Shown piece after piece: positions 15,407 to 24,156 of a stretch of 28,927 bases of DNA. Numbering within the stretch: the first letter of the stretch is position 1; each line of letters opens with the position of its first letter. Position numbers and translations under genes: made by a program. The notes beneath the pieces were generated by a model, which worked only from the letters and a program-made list of their open reading frames with translations, was not told the DNA's origin and ran no database searches. The stretch lies in contig JBQCIO010000136.1 in NCBI GenBank assembly GCA_051953655.1, forward strand, positions 1 to 28,927. The letters run 5' to 3'. Source of the stretch: JBQCHF01 sp051953655 (GTDB lineage: Bacteria > Actinomycetota > Actinomycetes > Motilibacterales > Motilibacteraceae).

Positions 15407-15454
15407 TGGAGCGGGTGAGGGGAATCGAACCCCCACTGTCAGCTTGGGAAGCTG
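15407..15454 (-). repeat. Right attachment site within the tRNA-Gly gene
   Basis: Direct repeat of 1026-1073 with two mismatches, covering the CCA end through the anticodon arm of the intact tRNA-Gly. The 21 bases 15434-15454 are identical in both copies and must contain the strand-exchange region, probably over the anticodon loop. Confidence 0.85.
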
Positions 15455-15480
15455 ATGTTCTGCCATTGAACTACACCCGC
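15407..15480 (-). tRNA. tRNA-Gly (anticodon CCC), CCA encoded
   Basis: Complete cloverleaf on the minus strand: acceptor GCGGGTG pairing with CACCCGC, D arm GTTCAATGGCAGAAC, anticodon arm TCAGC-TTCCCAA-GCTGA with anticodon CCC, T arm with TTCGATT loop, discriminator T, then CCA in the DNA. The length is 71 bases without CCA. It reads GGG codons. The 5' half is host DNA and the 3' half was brought in by the element, so the gene is a functional hybrid. Confidence 0.96.
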
Positions 15481-15564
15481 GAGGTGCGGCAGCAGCATAC
15501 ATGCGCAGCACCCGACGACGGCCCGACGGCCACCCAGCCGGCCGGCCGCCGGGTGCCCGACGGG

Positions 15565-17268
15565 TCAGGAGGGCCAGACGGTGACGAGCCCCTTGGAGAG
15601 CGCCTGACGCACCTGTCCGGCCACGGCGTCGCTGACGACGTCGGCCGTGCCGAGGACGTAGACGGGACCCACCGCGGGGGCGACCGCCGTCAGGAGGCGT
15701 GCGCTGCTGTCCGGGAGCTGGCCCGGCCGGGTGAGCAGCACCTCGGAGCGCACCGCGCCGACCAGCGCGTCCGGGAAGTTCGTGCCGGCCGCGACGGAGA
15801 TCGTGAGGCCCGACTCGGACGCATCCGTGTACTCGGGACCTGTGAACGGGTCGAGGTACTGCACCGACAGCGAGCCCAGGACCTTGGCGGAGGTCGCGTA
15901 GCGGTCGGTGCCGACGAAGCTCCGGCTCACCTTCGCTGCGAAGGTCGACCGGGCGAGGGCGCCGGCCGCGGGCCCGCCGACGGCGTCGAGGCGGCAGGGT
16001 TGCGCGGCGCGCAGGTAGGCAGCGGTGGCCGCCGGCACGGTCGAGCCGGCCGTGTAGACGATCGGGGCGTCCAGGGCGGCCGCGGAGAGGGCGTCGGGGA
16101 AGTTCGTGCCGTCGGCGACGGCCACCGAGGAGCAGGCGCCGTCGGGCGCCGCGAGCGTCTTCGCGACGGTCACCGCGGTGTCGAACCGCGTCTGCCCGCC
16201 GAGCCGCACCGCGGTGAGCCCGAGGTCGGTCACCGCCTTCTGCACTCCCGGGCCCAGCACCCCCGTGCCGCCGAGCAGGTAGACCGTCCCGTGCGGCACG
16301 ACGTGGTCGGTGAGGAAGCGGGAGACCCGTGGGTCCAGTCGGTAGTAGCGGGTCATCAGCAGGGCGCCGGCCCGCTGACGGGCGAGGATCGCGCCGGGGA
16401 TGGCGTCGGCGAACGCGTCCCAGCCGACGAGGACCAGGGCGTCCACCCGCCCGCTCGCCGGCAGCTGGTGGTCGGCGACGGCGAGGGCGGTGTCGAGGCG
16501 GTCCTCCCCGCCGAGGCGCACCGGCGCGGTCGAACCGGGGGCGGAGACGCGGAAGAAGTCGCGGCGGAGACCCGTGGTGGAGGTGAGCAGCACCGAGCCC
16601 GCGGAGGCCGAGCCGAACCTGCCGGCTTCCATGCCGTAGTCCACGACGCCGTTGCAGTGCGCGGCCACGGTGGAGAGGGAGTACCTGGTGCCGGCCGTGA
16701 GCACCGGCGAGGCGGAGCCGGCACCGGTGGTCCCGTCCGAGTGGACGTCCTGGTCGAGCACGACGCCGAAGGACGCGCCGTCCTGTCCAGGAGTGCGTGC
16801 GCGCACCCGGCCGCCGCTCGCCGTGCCGTTGCAGTCGAGGTCGATGACCATGGTCGGCCACCTTGAGCCGGCCGCGGAGTACGTCCCGGCCGCGTCCGCG
16901 ACGGGGTACGCGTCGAGGTTGCCGACCTGGGCGAGCGTCAGGCCGGCCGGCGGGAGAGTCAGCACGGCGATCCGGTCCGCCGTGGTCGGCGCGTCCAGGA
17001 TCAAGGTCCCCAGCCCGCCCCGACCCGTCGTCGGCTCGATGCTGAGCGTTCCCGCGCCCACGCGGTCGCCGGGCAGGACGAACCAGCGCGTGGTTGGGGT
17101 GGGCGAGGCAGCCGGGTCCCAGGTGCTGATGTCCGCGGCCGTCACGGACCTGGCGGTCGCGGGCGGATTCGTCGCGGCCGTCGCCGGCCCGGCCACCCCC
17201 GGGACCGTCAGCCCCGTGAGGGCGAGTGCGAGGGCAGCAGGGATCGCCCGGCGAAAGGTGTAGGCCAC
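15565..17268 (-). CDS. Secreted protein with cell-wall-binding repeats (CWB2)
   Basis: Exported protein of 567 residues that should attach to the cell wall. The N-terminus is a clear signal peptide (RRAIPAALALALTGL, cleavage near ATAATNPP). Residues about 35-245 form a region without a family I recognise. The C-terminal half has three CWB2-type repeats, seen as VRLGGEDRLDTALAVA (about 250), VRLGGQTRFDTAVTVA (about 345) and SFVGTDRYATSAKVL (about 445), each followed by a FADAI/FPDAL motif and a VYLLGG-like strand. In Clostridia CWB2 modules bind secondary cell-wall polymers; the ligand in actinobacteria is less clear. It is the first host gene beyond the tRNA, convergent with nothing and divergent from dcd. 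Confidence 0.88.
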   Translation of the reverse strand: MAYTFRRAIPAALALALTGLTVPGVAGPATAATNPPATARSVTAADISTWDPAASPTPTTRWFVLPGDRVGAGTLSIEPTTGRGGLGTLILDAPTTADRIAVLTLPPAGLTLAQVGNLDAYPVADAAGTYSAAGSRWPTMVIDLDCNGTASGGRVRARTPGQDGASFGVVLDQDVHSDGTTGAGSASPVLTAGTRYSLSTVAAHCNGVVDYGMEAGRFGSASAGSVLLTSTTGLRRDFFRVSAPGSTAPVRLGGEDRLDTALAVADHQLPASGRVDALVLVGWDAFADAIPGAILARQRAGALLMTRYYRLDPRVSRFLTDHVVPHGTVYLLGGTGVLGPGVQKAVTDLGLTAVRLGGQTRFDTAVTVAKTLAAPDGACSSVAVADGTNFPDALSAAALDAPIVYTAGSTVPAATAAYLRAAQPCRLDAVGGPAAGALARSTFAAKVSRSFVGTDRYATSAKVLGSLSVQYLDPFTGPEYTDASESGLTISVAAGTNFPDALVGAVRSEVLLTRPGQLPDSSARLLTAVAPAVGPVYVLGTADVVSDAVAGQVRQALSKGLVTVWPS

Positions 17269-17353
17269 AACGGAAGGCTAGCCATTGAGGCCGGATTGTG
17301 GTGGTTCGAACGCAAAGTCTCCCGCTCCGTCGCAGCCCGGGCAGGCGCCACGG

Positions 17354-17359
17354 TAGGTT
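17354..17359 (+). promoter_or_regulatory. -10 element suggesting a leaderless dcd transcript
   Basis: TAGGTT fits the actinobacterial TANNNT -10 pattern and ends six bases before the dcd GTG; no Shine-Dalgarno sequence is seen. This spacing would place the transcription start at or next to the start codon. Confidence 0.4.
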
Positions 17360-17365
17360 CCCCGC

Positions 17366-17941
17366 GTGCTGCTCTCCGACCGGGACATCCGCGCGGCGCT
17401 GGACAGCGGCCGCATCGCCCTGGACCCGCTGGACCTGTCGATGGTCCAGCCCTCCAGCATCGACGTGCGCATCGACCGGTTCTTCCGGACCTTCGAGAAC
17501 CACCGCTACCCGCACATCGACCCGGCGTTGGAGCAGCCCGACCTCACCCGCCTGGTCGAGCCCGAGGGCGACGACCCGTTCATCCTGCACCCGGGCGAGT
17601 TCGTGCTCGGCTCCACCTACGAGACGGTGAGCCTGGGCGACGACGTCGCGGCGCGGCTGGAGGGCAAGAGCTCCCTCGGCCGGCTCGGGCTGCTCACGCA
17701 CTCGACCGCCGGCTTCATCGACCCGGGCTTCACCGGGCACGTCACCCTCGAGCTGAGCAACGTCGCCACGCTGCCGATCAAGCTCTGGCCGGGCATGAAG
17801 ATCGGCCAGCTGTGCTTCTTCGCCCTGTCCAGCCCCGCCGAGAACCCCTACGGGTCGTCGGTCTACGGGTCGCGCTACCAGGGGCAGCGGGGACCGACGC
17901 CGAGCCGGTCGTTCCAGAGCTTCCACCGGACGAAGGTGTGA
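17366..17941 (+). CDS. dcd: dCTP deaminase (probably dUMP-forming)
   Basis: Cytosolic enzyme that deaminates dCTP to supply dUMP for thymidylate synthesis; the actinobacterial form also hydrolyses dUTP in one step. It has 191 residues, the usual length. The start MLLSDRDIRAAL and QPSSIDVRIDRFF are characteristic. The active-site block EGKSSLGRLGLLTHSTAGF and DPGFTGHVTLELSN contains the catalytic glutamate in the LEL motif. The C-terminus ends with SVYGSRYQGQRGPTPSRS, the flexible lid. The GTG start at 17366 agrees with the family N-terminus. It is a single gene, divergent from the CWB2 gene and convergent with the Fe-S reductase gene. Whether it forms dUMP or dUTP cannot be settled by eye, though dUMP is usual in relatives. 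Confidence 0.95.
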   Translation: MLLSDRDIRAALDSGRIALDPLDLSMVQPSSIDVRIDRFFRTFENHRYPHIDPALEQPDLTRLVEPEGDDPFILHPGEFVLGSTYETVSLGDDVAARLEGKSSLGRLGLLTHSTAGFIDPGFTGHVTLELSNVATLPIKLWPGMKIGQLCFFALSSPAENPYGSSVYGSRYQGQRGPTPSRSFQSFHRTKV

Positions 17942-18091
17942 GGGCTTCGACGCCTCCTCCCGCGCCCACCCGTTGTCGTCGAAGGCTGCGGCTCTAGCCG
18001 TCCACGGTCAACGGCGCTGGTGACGGCGGCGGTGGGCGGGTGGTGACGTCCCGCGGCCGGCCGGCGGCCCTCCTGTGGACAGCCGAACGCA

Positions 18092-18137
18092 TGGGTGTCA
18101 CACCCATAGGCATAGATGCCCATGGGTGTGACACCCA
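18092..18137. repeat. Two near-identical palindromes flanking a third, REP/operator-like
   Basis: TGGGTGTCACACCCA (18092-18106) and TGGGTGTGACACCCA (18123-18137) are each perfect 7-bp-arm palindromes with a single central base, centres 31 bp apart. Between them GGCATAGATGCC is another short palindrome. They lie between two gene 3' ends, far from any recognised promoter. This is the layout of paired extragenic repeats (BIME-like) or of a double operator for an unrecognised transcript. Confidence 0.65.
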
Positions 18138-18181
18138 CCCGATCTCACGCACGTCCGAACCGCCGAGCAAGACAGCAGACG

Positions 18182-18235
18182 TACGAGAGGGGCGCCCTCA
18201 CCAGCCAAGCAGCCGGTGAAGACGCCCCTCTCGTA
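18182..18235. terminator. Bidirectional hairpin between convergent genes
   Basis: TACGAGAGGGGCG (18182-18194) and CGCCCCTCTCGTA (18223-18235) form a perfect 13-bp stem. The 28-base loop contains an inner TCACC/GGTGA stem. It starts 13 bases past the stop of the Fe-S reductase gene on the minus strand. There is no long T-run, but its strength and position suit a terminator for that gene and possibly for dcd. Confidence 0.6.
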
Positions 18236-18248
18236 AGACCAACGATCG

Positions 18249-20582
18249 CTACCGCTCCGACCCACCCTCAGCCAGCGGGCTCTCGGCGTCGACGTCGTCG
18301 GCGTGCCCGGCCGAGACCGCCACCTTGTCCCCGTCGCCCTTGACCGAGCGGAGCAGCATCTGGGCGACGTCGAGGACCTCGACGTCCTCGCCCGCGGCGC
18401 CCTCGCCCTGGCGGGCGGTGACGCCGTCGCTGACCATGACGCGGCAGAAGGGGCAGCCGACGGCCACCTTGTCCGAGCCGGTGCCGAGGGCCTCGTCGAC
18501 GCGGTCGAGGTTGATCCGCTTGCCGATGCGCTCCTCCATCCACATGCGGGCGCCGCCGGCGCCGCAGCAGAAGGAGCGGTTCTTGTTGCGGGCCATCTCG
18601 GTGAGCTCCAGGCCCGGGACCGAGCCGAGGATCTCGCGCGGGGGCGTGTAGACCTGGTTGTGCCGGCCCAGGTAGCAGGGGTCGTGGTAGGTGACCTTCT
18701 CCTCCACCCGCTGCACCGGCACCAGCCGCTTCTCGCGCACCAGCTTGTTGAGCAGCTGGGTGTGGTGGACCACGGTGAAGTCGCCGGCCAGCTTGCCGTC
18801 CACCGCCTGGGTGGACCCGACCGACTCGCGGTCGGTCTCGGCCGAGACCTGCTCGTACTCGCGGCCGATGGTGTTGAAGCAGTGCGGGCAGGTGACGACG
18901 ATCGTGGTGGCCCGGACCTCGTGCAGCGTGGCCACGTTCTGCGCAGCCAGCATCTGGAACAGGAACTCGTTGCCCGAACGGCGGGCCGGGTCGCCGGTGC
19001 AGGTCTCGCCCGAGCCGAGCACCGCGAACGAGACGCCGGCGGTGTGCAGGAGCTCGGCGACGGCGCGGGTGGTCCGCTTGGCGCGGTCCTCGAACGCGCC
19101 GGCGCAGCCGACCCAGAACAGGTAGTCGTAACCCTCGGCCGACTCCGCGGTCTCGCCGATGACCGGCACCTCGAAGTCCAGGCCCTTGGCCCAGTCCATC
19201 CGGGCGCTGGCCGGCGAGCCCCACGGGTTGCCGGACTTCTCGAGGTTCTTGAACAGCCCGCCGAGCTCGCTGGGGAACGAGGACTCGATGAGGACCTGGT
19301 AGCGGCGCATGTCGACGATGTGGTCGACGTGCTCGATGTCGACCGGGCACTGCTCCACGCACGCCCCGCAGGTGGTGCACGACCACAGGACGTCCGGGTC
19401 GATGACGCCGCCGTCGTCGGCGGTGCCCACGAGCGGGCGCTCCGCCTCGGTCCGCAGGCCCTCCGGGAGCGCCTCGTATGCGGCCTCGGCCAGCTTCTCC
19501 TCGCCGGCCAGGTCCTTGCCGCCACCGGCCATCAGGTAGGGCGCCTTCGCGTAGGCGTGGTCGCGCAGGGTGGTGATGACCAGCTTGGGTGAGAGCGGCT
19601 TGCCGGTGTTCCACGCCGGGCACTGGCTCTGGCAGCGGCCGCACTCGGTGCAGGTGGTGAAGTCGAGCAGGCCCTTCCAGGTGAAGTGCTCGACCTGCCC
19701 GACGCCGAAGACGTCGTCCTCGCCCGGGTCCTCGAAGTCGACCAGCTTGCCGCCGCTCATCACCGGCTTGAGCGGGCCCAGCGCCTGCCCGGTCTGCAGC
19801 GGGGCGCCGTCGGCGCCGCGGGCCGGGCGCGGGTTGCGCTTGAAGAAGATGTTGAAGAACGCGGTGAACCGGTGCCAGGCGACGCCCATGGTCAGGTTGA
19901 GGGCGATGGTGATGAACCAGGCCATCGAGATGACGATCTTCAGGGCGGCGACGAGGTAGATGCCGTCCTCGAGCTGGGTGCGGTCCAGCCCGGAGAACAC
20001 CTTCACCAGGGGGTAGGACAGGAAGTAGTGCGCCGAGTAGCCCGAGAGCTGGGCCAGCGCGCCTTCGAGGCCGCGCAGGGCGAGCACGCAGACGACGATC
20101 CCGACGATCGTCCACTCGACGTAGTAGGCCTGCCAGAACGTGGAGCCGGCGAAGCGCGACTTGCGCCCGAGCTTGCGCGGGTGGGTGCGCAGCCGGACCA
20201 GGATGAGCACGGCGATGCCGACCCCGGTGAGGACCGCGATCGCCTCGGTGAGGACGTCGTAGACGATCCAGCCGCCGAGCACCGGCAGGGCGAACTCGGC
20301 GTCGAAGAGCTGGCCGTAGGCGGTGACCAGGGTGAAGAACAGTGCGCCGAAGCCGACGAAGACGAACCAGTGGGCCGACCCGATGAGGCTCCACTTGAGC
20401 ATCCGGGTGTGCCCGAGGGTCTCGGTGAGCATCGTGCGGGTGCGCTGCCCGTACCGGGTCTTGCGCGCCGGGTCGGGCTGGCCGAGCCGCACGACGGACG
20501 TGATCCGCAGCGCGGCCTGGACCACGAGGGCCAGGGCGACCAGCGTGACCGCGATCGCGATGGTGACTGCGAGGACCTGCAT
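18249..20582 (-). CDS. Membrane (Fe-S)-binding reductase (heterodisulfide-reductase/GlcF-like, CCG domains)
   Basis: Membrane-anchored iron-sulfur electron-transfer protein of 777 residues. The first 250 or so contain about five hydrophobic helices in a NarI-like arrangement. Then follow two 4Fe-4S motifs, CTECGRCQSQCP (about 310) and CTTCGACVEQCP (about 400). Two CCG/DUF224 segments include FWVGCAGAFEDR, HDPCYLGRHN and FCCGAGGARMW. This domain order matches the mycobacterial iron-sulfur-binding reductase family (Rv0338c type), reported as essential there; electron donor and acceptor are not certain. The ATG at 20582 is chosen over an upstream TTG because AGAGG precedes it and it begins directly with a membrane helix. 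It is monocistronic, ending in a hairpin terminator. Confidence 0.9.
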   Translation of the reverse strand: MQVLAVTIAIAVTLVALALVVQAALRITSVVRLGQPDPARKTRYGQRTRTMLTETLGHTRMLKWSLIGSAHWFVFVGFGALFFTLVTAYGQLFDAEFALPVLGGWIVYDVLTEAIAVLTGVGIAVLILVRLRTHPRKLGRKSRFAGSTFWQAYYVEWTIVGIVVCVLALRGLEGALAQLSGYSAHYFLSYPLVKVFSGLDRTQLEDGIYLVAALKIVISMAWFITIALNLTMGVAWHRFTAFFNIFFKRNPRPARGADGAPLQTGQALGPLKPVMSGGKLVDFEDPGEDDVFGVGQVEHFTWKGLLDFTTCTECGRCQSQCPAWNTGKPLSPKLVITTLRDHAYAKAPYLMAGGGKDLAGEEKLAEAAYEALPEGLRTEAERPLVGTADDGGVIDPDVLWSCTTCGACVEQCPVDIEHVDHIVDMRRYQVLIESSFPSELGGLFKNLEKSGNPWGSPASARMDWAKGLDFEVPVIGETAESAEGYDYLFWVGCAGAFEDRAKRTTRAVAELLHTAGVSFAVLGSGETCTGDPARRSGNEFLFQMLAAQNVATLHEVRATTIVVTCPHCFNTIGREYEQVSAETDRESVGSTQAVDGKLAGDFTVVHHTQLLNKLVREKRLVPVQRVEEKVTYHDPCYLGRHNQVYTPPREILGSVPGLELTEMARNKNRSFCCGAGGARMWMEERIGKRINLDRVDEALGTGSDKVAVGCPFCRVMVSDGVTARQGEGAAGEDVEVLDVAQMLLRSVKGDGDKVAVSAGHADDVDAESPLAEGGSER

Positions 20583-20752
20583 GGGGCGCGTGCACCTCTT
20601 CCAGGGCAATCGCCGCCGCCCTGCTCCGGCCGGTGCTGCCAGCGGTGGGACCCAGGCGGTCGACGTCGGTGGTGCGCACAGCGTAGTGCCCCGCCCGAAG
20701 GGGTGCTACCGGTGGGTAACTTAGCGCTGCGCTGCCGGTCGGCGGCGCGCTG

Positions 20753-20899
20753 TCACACCACCATGGCCACGAGCCAGCGCAGCAGCGGGACGAGCACCAG
20801 CGGCGCGGTCAGCACCGCCATCCCCAGCACCACCAGCGCGGCGAGCAGCCGCACGTGGGGTGCTGGCCCGCCGTCGGGTCCGCGGAGCGTGGAGAGCAC
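20753..20899 (-). CDS. Small membrane protein, 48 residues, probably leaderless
   Basis: A short frame from GTG (20899) to TGA encodes a polar N-terminus (VLSTLRGPDGGPAPHVR) and then one long hydrophobic segment of about 28 residues (LLAALVVLGMAVLTAPLVLV onward), ending LRWLVAMVV: a single-span membrane peptide. TACCCT, a TANNNT-type -10 element, ends six bases before the GTG, and no Shine-Dalgarno sequence is present, so a leaderless transcript is plausible. It lies upstream of the Fe-S reductase gene on the same strand with about 170 bases between. I do not recognise a family. Confidence 0.45.
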   Translation of the reverse strand: MLSTLRGPDGGPAPHVRLLAALVVLGMAVLTAPLVLVPLLRWLVAMVV

Positions 20900-20974
20900 C
20901 TGGTCAGGGTATGCGCGAGCCCTCAGGGAGGCGGCTCGGGTCCGGGCGCAGGGGCGGCCGGGCAGGCTGCTCGC

Positions 20975-21244
20975 TCAGGGGGCGACCGACTGCAGCCCCT
21001 TGGGCAGCGAGCCGGTGGAGCGGCGCCAGTAGTCAGCGGCCTTGCGGGTGACCAGCAGGCGGGCGACGCCGACCGCGGCACCGGACAGCACCGCCCAGCC
21101 GACGGCCTCCTGCCAGGTGACGTCGGGGTCCTCGGGGTTGGCCGGCGGCGGCGTGCCCATGGCCGCGTGCCAGGTGGTCGTGATCAGCTTGCGGGCCGCG
21201 ATCCCGGCTCCGACCGCCGCGCCCGTGCCCACGACCTTCCACAT
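20975..21244 (-). CDS. DUF4235 small membrane protein
   Basis: An 89-residue protein from the ATG at 21244 (MWKVVGTGAAVGAGIAARKL) with two hydrophobic segments, about 5-20 and 50-68, separated by a polar loop with PPANPEDPDVTWQEAV. This matches the DUF4235 family of small actinobacterial membrane proteins, function unknown. A much longer upstream frame to 21499 has no family resemblance and runs into the dnaK promoter, so the short start is preferred. It is divergent from dnaK. Confidence 0.8.
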   Translation of the reverse strand: MWKVVGTGAAVGAGIAARKLITTTWHAAMGTPPPANPEDPDVTWQEAVGWAVLSGAAVGVARLLVTRKAADYWRRSTGSLPKGLQSVAP

Positions 21245-21452
21245 CAGCCCGCCGCCTGCCACCGCAGCTCCCTCGCGTCGCTCGTCCCCGTCACGTCCCC
21301 GGTACGGCCTCAGCCTCCCCGGCGCACGACGGCCCATGCAAGCGGACCGCACGACGGCCCGTGCGAGAGGACTCAGCCCGAGGATCGGAGGGGGGTCTCG
21401 ACCGGGAACACGGCGGCGCCGGCGAGAGTTGAGCCGATCAGACGCAGGTTGC

Positions 21453-21481
21453 TTGCAGGTCCTCCCCGCAGCACCTAACGT
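21453..21481 (+). promoter_or_regulatory. Likely dnaK promoter
   Basis: TTGCAG (21453-21458) and TAACGT (21476-21481) are separated by 17 bases, giving a start point near 21488, about 38 bases upstream of the dnaK ATG. The hexamers are only partial matches to the sigma-70 consensus, but the HAIR operator overlaps the -10 end and start point, as expected for HspR repression. Confidence 0.45.
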
Positions 21482-21500
21482 TGAGCCGGACGACCTCAAC
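21480..21500. promoter_or_regulatory. HAIR operator (HspR site) of the dnaK operon
   Basis: GTTGAGC-N7-CCTCAAC agrees with the HAIR consensus CTTGAGT-N7-ACTCAAG in arrangement, spacing and the TTGAG/CTCAA cores. It lies 26-46 bases upstream of the dnaK ATG. A lone TTGAG half-site occurs at about 21429. HspR is encoded at the end of the same operon. Confidence 0.8.
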
Positions 21501-21525
21501 TTTGCAGAACGAGCTAGGAGCTTCC

Positions 21526-23375
<1,850 letters not shown>

Positions 23376-23379
<4 letters not shown>

Positions 23380-24008
23380 CCGACCAGCAGCAGTCCGACC
23401 AGCAGCGCGCCGACCAGCAGCGGAACGGCAGCGGGCCGGAGGGCGGCAGCGAGGAGCAGGGGCCGGTCGTGCGCGACAAGCGGCGGATCGACCCCGAGAC
23501 CGGGGCGCTGCGGGAGCCGGCGGAGACGCCGGCCCCCGCGGCCGCCGGCCCCGAGGCAGGCGGCGGTGCCCCCGGCGAGGACGAGGGCCTCAAGGCCCAG
23601 CTCGCCGAGCGCACCGCGGACCTGCAGCGGCTCTCGGCCGAGTACGCCAACTACCGCCGCCGGGTCGAGCGCGACAACGCCCTCGCCGGGGAGATGGCGG
23701 TGGCCAACGTGCTCACCTCGCTGCTGCCGGTGCTCGACGACATCGGCCGGGCCCGCGACCACGGCGAGCTCGAGGGCGGCTTCAAGGCCGTCGCCGAGTC
23801 GCTGATCGGCGTGGTGACCAAGCTGGGCCTGGAGCAGTACGGCCAGGCCGGCGACCCGTTCGACCCGCAGGTGCACGAGGCGCTCATGCACCAGCACGCC
23901 GACGACGTCACCGAGCCGACCTGCGTGCAGGTGCTCCAGCCCGGCTACCGGCTGGGCGAGCGGATCCTGCGTCCTGCCCGCGTGGCCGTCGCCGACCCGG
24001 ACGCCTGA
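23376..24008 (+). CDS. grpE: DnaK nucleotide-exchange factor
   Basis: Homodimeric co-chaperone that releases ADP from DnaK; 210 residues. The first 75 or so are disordered and rich in Gln, Pro and Gly, typical of actinobacterial GrpE. The coiled coil follows (LAERTADLQRLSAEYANYRR), then LLPVLDDIGRARDHGE and the C-terminal beta domain (QYGQAGDPFDPQVHEALMH, VLQPGYRLGERILRPARV). The GTG start overlaps the dnaK stop (GTGA), so translation is coupled. After it comes a 148-base gap before dnaJ, larger than the other junctions in the operon. Confidence 0.97.
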
Positions 24009-24101
24009 CCGGCATCCCTCGGCACAGACATCCCTCGTCGGCGCCCTCCGCGCGCCGATGATGGATCGGAACAGCGAGAGACAGCACCAACCCCGGACGC
24101 A

Positions 24102-24130
24102 CCGGCCGGCCGCGGCCCGCGGCCGGCCGG
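24102..24130. repeat. 29-bp all-GC palindrome between grpE and dnaJ
   Basis: Two 14-base arms (24102-24115 and 24117-24130) are perfectly complementary around a single base. In mRNA this would be an extremely stable hairpin ending 10 bases before the purine-rich dnaJ ribosome-binding site (24141-24149). It could act as a processing or stability element, or reduce dnaJ expression relative to dnaK and grpE; no T-run follows, so full termination is unlikely. Confidence 0.75.
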
Positions 24131-24156
24131 GCCGAGCGACGGGAGGAGGGGACGCC

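Larger units (their letters stand above)
1026..15454. mobile_element. Integrative and mobilizable element inserted in tRNA-Gly(CCC), about 14.4 kb
   Basis: Seen directly: 1026-1073 and 15407-15454 are direct repeats of 48 bp with only two mismatches. The right copy is the 3' part of a complete tRNA-Gly gene; the left copy lacks a matching 5' half. Between them, next to the left repeat, lie a tyrosine recombinase, an excisionase-like HTH gene and a MobF relaxase, which is the standard layout of a tRNA-targeting integrative element. Cargo comprises VapBC, a dead DUF1778/GNAT pair, MgtC, a dead IS110 copy and a ferric-iron ABC importer. I see no FtsK/TraB-like coupling protein, VirB genes or Rep protein, so transfer would need a helper. 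The exact crossover lies within the 21-bp identical stretch 1053-1073 / 15434-15454. That the whole span entered in one event is inference. Confidence 0.85.
17942..18248. other. Convergent intergenic region rich in palindromes
   Basis: About 300 bases between the 3' ends of dcd and the Fe-S reductase gene. It holds a weak 8-bp inverted repeat right after dcd (17945-17952 with 17977-17984), the double palindrome at 18092-18137 and a 13-bp-stem terminator at 18182-18235. I see no coding sequence. Confidence 0.7.

Noticed and set aside
15335..17926. 863-residue minus-strand frame across tRNA-Gly, the CWB2 gene and dcd
   Set aside because: It is a low-complexity Arg/Gly/Pro-rich shadow passing through a tRNA gene and antisense to dcd.
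18092..18137. CIRCE or HAIR heat-shock operator
   Set aside because: The palindromes do not contain TTAGCACTC/GAGTGCTAA or the TTGAG-N-CTCAA core, and lie at gene 3' ends.
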